Shown here piece after piece: positions 6,546-8,588 of a stretch of 8,588 nucleotides of DNA. Below the pieces are notes generated by a model, which saw only the letters and a list, made by a program, of their open reading frames with translations, ran no database searches and was not told the origin of the DNA. Numbering within the stretch: position 1 is the first letter of the stretch; each line of letters begins with the position of its first letter. Position numbers and translations under genes: made by a program. This DNA comes from an uncultured Lentisphaeria bacterium (GTDB lineage: Bacteria > Verrucomicrobiota > Lentisphaeria > Victivallales > Victivallaceae), in contig CAIJKT010000119.1 of assembly GCA_903821255.1 (NCBI GenBank), positions 1 through 8,588 on the forward strand. Direction: 5' to 3'.

Positions 6546-7628
6546 ATGAGCATTATTTTAAGGAATGTCAGTAAAACTTTCGGCGATTTTCATGCGCTGA
6601 AAAATATCAATATCGAATTCCAGTCAGGTGAACTGACCGCGCTGCTGGGACCTTCCGGATCGGGGAAGACCACGCTGCTGCGAATCGTCGCCGGACTGGA
6701 GGAAGCGGACCGGAATGCCAATGCGGATATCCTGTTCGACAATCAGACAGTGACCGCAAGTCCGGTTAACCGCCGTCAGGTGGGATTCGTGTTCCAGCAT
6801 TACGCGCTGTTCCGTCACATGACGGTTTTCGAAAATATCGCATTCGGGCTGCGGGTAAAACCGCGCGACCAGCGGCCGTCGAAACAGGACATCAAGGATA
6901 AGGTCAATGAACTGCTGCGCCTGGTCCAGATGGAAACCATGGCCGGACGCTACCCGTCACAATTATCCGGCGGCCAGCGTCAGCGCATCGCCCTCGCCAG
7001 AGCCCTCGCAATAGAACCTAAAGTTCTGCTGCTGGACGAGCCGTTCGGCGCACTTGATGCTCAGGTTCGTGCCGAATTGCGCCGCTGGCTGCGCAAACTG
7101 CACGATACGCTGCACGTCACCAGCATCTTTGTCACCCATGATCAGGAGGAGGCGCTGGAAGTGGCCGACAGGATTGTTGTGATGAACCGCGGCGCCATTG
7201 AGCAAATCGGCACGCCCAATGAAGTATTTCACCGTCCGGCAACTGAATTTGTCATGCAGTTTCTGGGCGATGTCAATGTCTTTCACGGGCGTATCGAGAG
7301 CGACAGCGCTATTTTTAATGAAGTTGTTCCACTCACGGAAAACCGGGAGAATACCGCCAGGCTGCTGGTGCGTCCGCACGACCTGACCATTCAGAGCACG
7401 CCCGGTGCGGGCCCTGCCCTGCCGGCTAAAGTTTACCGGGTGCTCACTGCCGGGCCAATTGTGAAAGTTGAACTTATTGACCGTCATAACCGCCTGATTC
7501 AGGTGCATCTGTCGCATGACAGCTATAATCAAACCATGGTGAAACTGCACGAAGAAGTATATCTGGTTCCCCGTGAATCCAGAGTCTATGCCAATAACGA
7601 CGCCTGGACCGGCGCGTATGTGATTTAG
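6546..7628 (+). CDS. cysA: Sulfate/thiosulfate ABC transporter ATPase CysA
   Basis: A cytoplasmic ATPase of 360 residues that powers the importer. The motifs are complete: Walker A GPSGSGKT (35-42), Q-loop Q84 in FVFQHYALF, signature LSGGQ (140-144), Walker B VLLLDEP (160-166) with E165 catalytic, D-loop ALDAQ (169-173), and switch histidine H198. From about 243 onward is the C-terminal regulatory/TOBE-like domain (RPHDL at 276-280), ending near 350. The [17 protein letters not shown] segment and the overall length are typical of CysA rather than of polyamine or maltose ATPases, and the position after sbp-cysT-cysW settles the assignment. The start is set by AGAGGAG (6531-6537), eight bases before the ATG. 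It is the last gene of the transporter operon. Confidence 0.96.
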   Translation: MSIILRNVSKTFGDFHALKNINIEFQSGELTALLGPSGSGKTTLLRIVAGLEEADRNANADILFDNQTVTASPVNRRQVGFVFQHYALFRHMTVFENIAFGLRVKPRDQRPSKQDIKDKVNELLRLVQMETMAGRYPSQLSGGQRQRIALARALAIEPKVLLLDEPFGALDAQVRAELRRWLRKLHDTLHVTSIFVTHDQEEALEVADRIVVMNRGAIEQIGTPNEVFHRPATEFVMQFLGDVNVFHGRIESDSAIFNEVVPLTENRENTARLLVRPHDLTIQSTPGAGPALPAKVYRVLTAGPIVKVELIDRHNRLIQVHLSHDSYNQTMVKLHEEVYLVPRESRVYANNDAWTGAYVI

Positions 7629-7660
7629 TTCCACTCCAAATAATTTTTGCATGGAGCGCT

Positions 7661-7688
7661 GTTTGCCGGATTGAATTATCCGGCGAAT
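7661..7688. repeat. Inverted repeat between cysA and trxA
   Basis: GCCGGAT (7665-7671) and ATCCGGC (7678-7684) pair perfectly around a 6-nt loop. Further A-T and G-T pairs could extend the stem to 7661-7688. No T-run follows, so it is not a standard intrinsic terminator. It could weaken read-through from cysA, protect the transporter mRNA 3' end, or act as a DNA operator, since it overlaps the candidate -35 box of trxA. Confidence 0.55.
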
Positions 7689-7698
7689 GGGGTATTAT
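7671..7698 (+). promoter_or_regulatory. Candidate trxA promoter
   Basis: TTGAAT (7671-7676) and TATTAT (7693-7698) are separated by 16 bp. The -35 is a moderate match and the -10 a good one. It lies 56 nt upstream of the trxA start and overlaps the inverted repeat. If real, it lets thioredoxin be expressed independently of the sulfate operon. Read-through from cysA cannot be excluded. Confidence 0.45.
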
Positions 7699-7754
7699 GA
7701 ATGATACGGTAAAAATAATACTGGTTTTAACCATACCAATAAGGAGATTTCATC

Positions 7755-8069
7755 ATGGCTGAAGTAAAACATTTTACTGCGGAGAATTTTGCCGAAGAAA
7801 CTAAAAGCGGAGTCGTACTGGTTGATTTCTGGGCCACCTGGTGCGGACCCTGCAAAATGCTCGGACCGGTACTGGAGAAAGTAGCGGCTGAAGTCGGCGA
7901 CACCGCAGTCGTCGGCAAGCTCAATGTCGAAGAAGCCCAGGACATTGCCGCAAAATTCGGAGTCAGAAGCATTCCCGCAATTTTCATCCTGAAAGACGGT
8001 GAAGTCAAAAGTTCCTTCGTCGGCCTTCAGGACAAGACAACCCTGGTCAACGCCATCAAAGCCGTCTGA
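7755..8069 (+). CDS. trxA: Thioredoxin
   Basis: A 104-residue cytoplasmic dithiol-disulfide oxidoreductase. The active site WCGPC is at 29-33, preceded by VLVDFWATW. The cis-proline P74 is in RSIPA, and the FILKDGE strand and closing helix complete a full, single thioredoxin domain of normal length with no signal peptide. AAGGAG (7741-7746) is eight bases before the ATG. Thioredoxin-1 is a general reductant, and its classic clients include PAPS/APS reductase, which fits a place beside sulfate uptake genes. However, it has its own candidate promoter and a strong terminator, so it may be a housekeeping gene that only happens to lie here. Confidence 0.95.
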   Translation: MAEVKHFTAENFAEETKSGVVLVDFWATWCGPCKMLGPVLEKVAAEVGDTAVVGKLNVEEAQDIAAKFGVRSIPAIFILKDGEVKSSFVGLQDKTTLVNAIKAV

Positions 8070-8091
8070 CCGCAATTCCATTTTCATCATC

Positions 8092-8123
8092 ATCCCCGGA
8101 CCTCAACGTCCGGGGATTTTTTT
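8092..8123 (+). terminator. Rho-independent terminator after trxA
   Basis: ATCCCCGGAC (8092-8101) pairs perfectly with GTCCGGGGAT (8108-8117) around a CTCAAC loop, followed by an unbroken T-run through 8123. It sits 22 nt after the trxA stop. This is the only canonical intrinsic terminator in the window, so it is the clearest transcriptional boundary. Confidence 0.92.
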
Positions 8124-8252
8124 CTGCCCGGCAGGAAAATACGGTGGCGCATTGCCGTCAAAATTAGAGAAATAAACGGATAACTGATATTCTTTTCAGG
8201 AAACCCGTGTATATTAACGGCAGTATTATCAATAAAAGAAAAGGGTATAATA

Positions 8253-8588
8253 ATGAGAAAAAGATTAAGAAAAAAGTTGTTTCTCCGTGAATTCCAGGAA
8301 CTGGGTTTCGATCTCAAGGCCAAAATGAATCTGCCTGACGAAGCGGCGCTTGACGCGTTCTGGGGCAAATTCGTCGAACAGGTCGAAGCAAGCAATGTGC
8401 ATTGCCACGGCGCTTTCGGCAACGAAGAATTCGACATGTTCGTGATGGTCGGTCAGACCGGCCCGGATGCCGGAGAACGCAAGACCAAATTCGTCGAATG
8501 GCTGAAAGCCCAGCCGGAAGTCTCTGAAATCACTGCCGGCGAACTGGTTGATGCTTTTTATGACGAAACCTGCCGCGGCAAACCCTGC
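8253..8588 (+). CDS. yggL: YggL-family protein (DUF469), 3' end beyond the window
   Basis: The first 112 codons are open to the window edge. The N-terminus, RKRLRKK then REFQELGF (about 2-19), matches the hallmark of E. coli YggL, a small protein reported to associate with the 50S ribosomal subunit. The remainder is acidic, with short alpha/beta segments, including KFVEQVEASN (39-48) and the ELVDAFYDE stretch (97-105) that aligns with the end of YggL. E. coli YggL is about 108 residues, so this protein is at least slightly longer, with a Cys-containing tail starting (C107, C112). AAGGG (8241-8245) is seven bases before the ATG. The 129 nt upstream, after the trxA terminator, show only weak promoter-like TATATT/TATTAT hexamers. 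There is no apparent link to sulfur metabolism. Confidence 0.8.
   Translation, partial: MRKRLRKKLFLREFQELGFDLKAKMNLPDEAALDAFWGKFVEQVEASNVHCHGAFGNEEFDMFVMVGQTGPDAGERKTKFVEWLKAQPEVSEITAGELVDAFYDETCRGKPC

Noticed and set aside
6963..7652. 229-codon minus-strand open frame across cysA
   Set aside because: It is antisense to well-conserved CysA motifs. Codon bias of the real gene explains the absence of stops.

Overview
The window is a sulfur-acquisition and cysteine/homocysteine locus from a bacterium that I cannot place firmly. Coding DNA is moderately GC-rich, intergenic DNA is very AT-rich, and every gene is on the + strand. The sulfate transporter proteins and CysK read very much like their enterobacterial counterparts. 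A carrier-type ThiS/ThiF pair sits next to CysK, the PLP enzyme is of unresolved MetB/lyase type, and a palindromic intergenic repeat lies at the left edge. That combination fits an anaerobic lineage outside the Enterobacteria. A PVC/Lentisphaerota-like host is a low-confidence guess.

Layout. (1) 1-454 holds no convincing gene. It starts with two copies of a 29-bp repeat containing a perfect 7-bp-arm palindrome, and further hairpins. It then becomes AT-rich and ends in a good sigma70-type promoter (372-399) and a perfect 13-bp inverted repeat over the predicted transcription start. (2) 455-3451 is a tight four-gene operon: cysK, a cystathionine gamma-synthase/lyase-family enzyme, a ThiS-type sulfur carrier ending in GGG, and its ThiF-type adenylyltransferase. 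No thiG or thiH is present. (3) 3452-3752 is AT-rich, carries a second promoter (3584-3610), and holds an unlisted 28-codon ORF with a strong Shine-Dalgarno and two Cys codons, ending 9 nt before sbp. (4) 3753-7628 is a complete sulfate/thiosulfate ABC importer: sbp, cysT, cysW, cysA. (5) 7629-7754 holds a hairpin and a candidate promoter leading to thioredoxin (7755-8069), which is closed by a textbook intrinsic terminator (8092-8123). (6) A YggL-family gene starts at 8253 and runs off the right edge.

How it works together. Sbp, CysT, CysW and CysA would import sulfate or thiosulfate. Thioredoxin is a plausible electron donor for its reduction, but no sulfate activation or reduction enzyme is in the window. 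CysK fixes sulfide on O-acetylserine, and the PLP enzyme links cysteine to homocysteine. ThiF would adenylate the ThiS C-terminus so that it can carry sulfur as a thiocarboxylate. That sulfur could go to thiamin (ThiG elsewhere) or, as the neighbours suggest, to cysteine/homocysteine synthesis. The points most worth following up are the dedicated sulfur-carrier operon, the Cys-codon leader ORF ahead of sbp, and the operator-like palindrome ahead of cysK.
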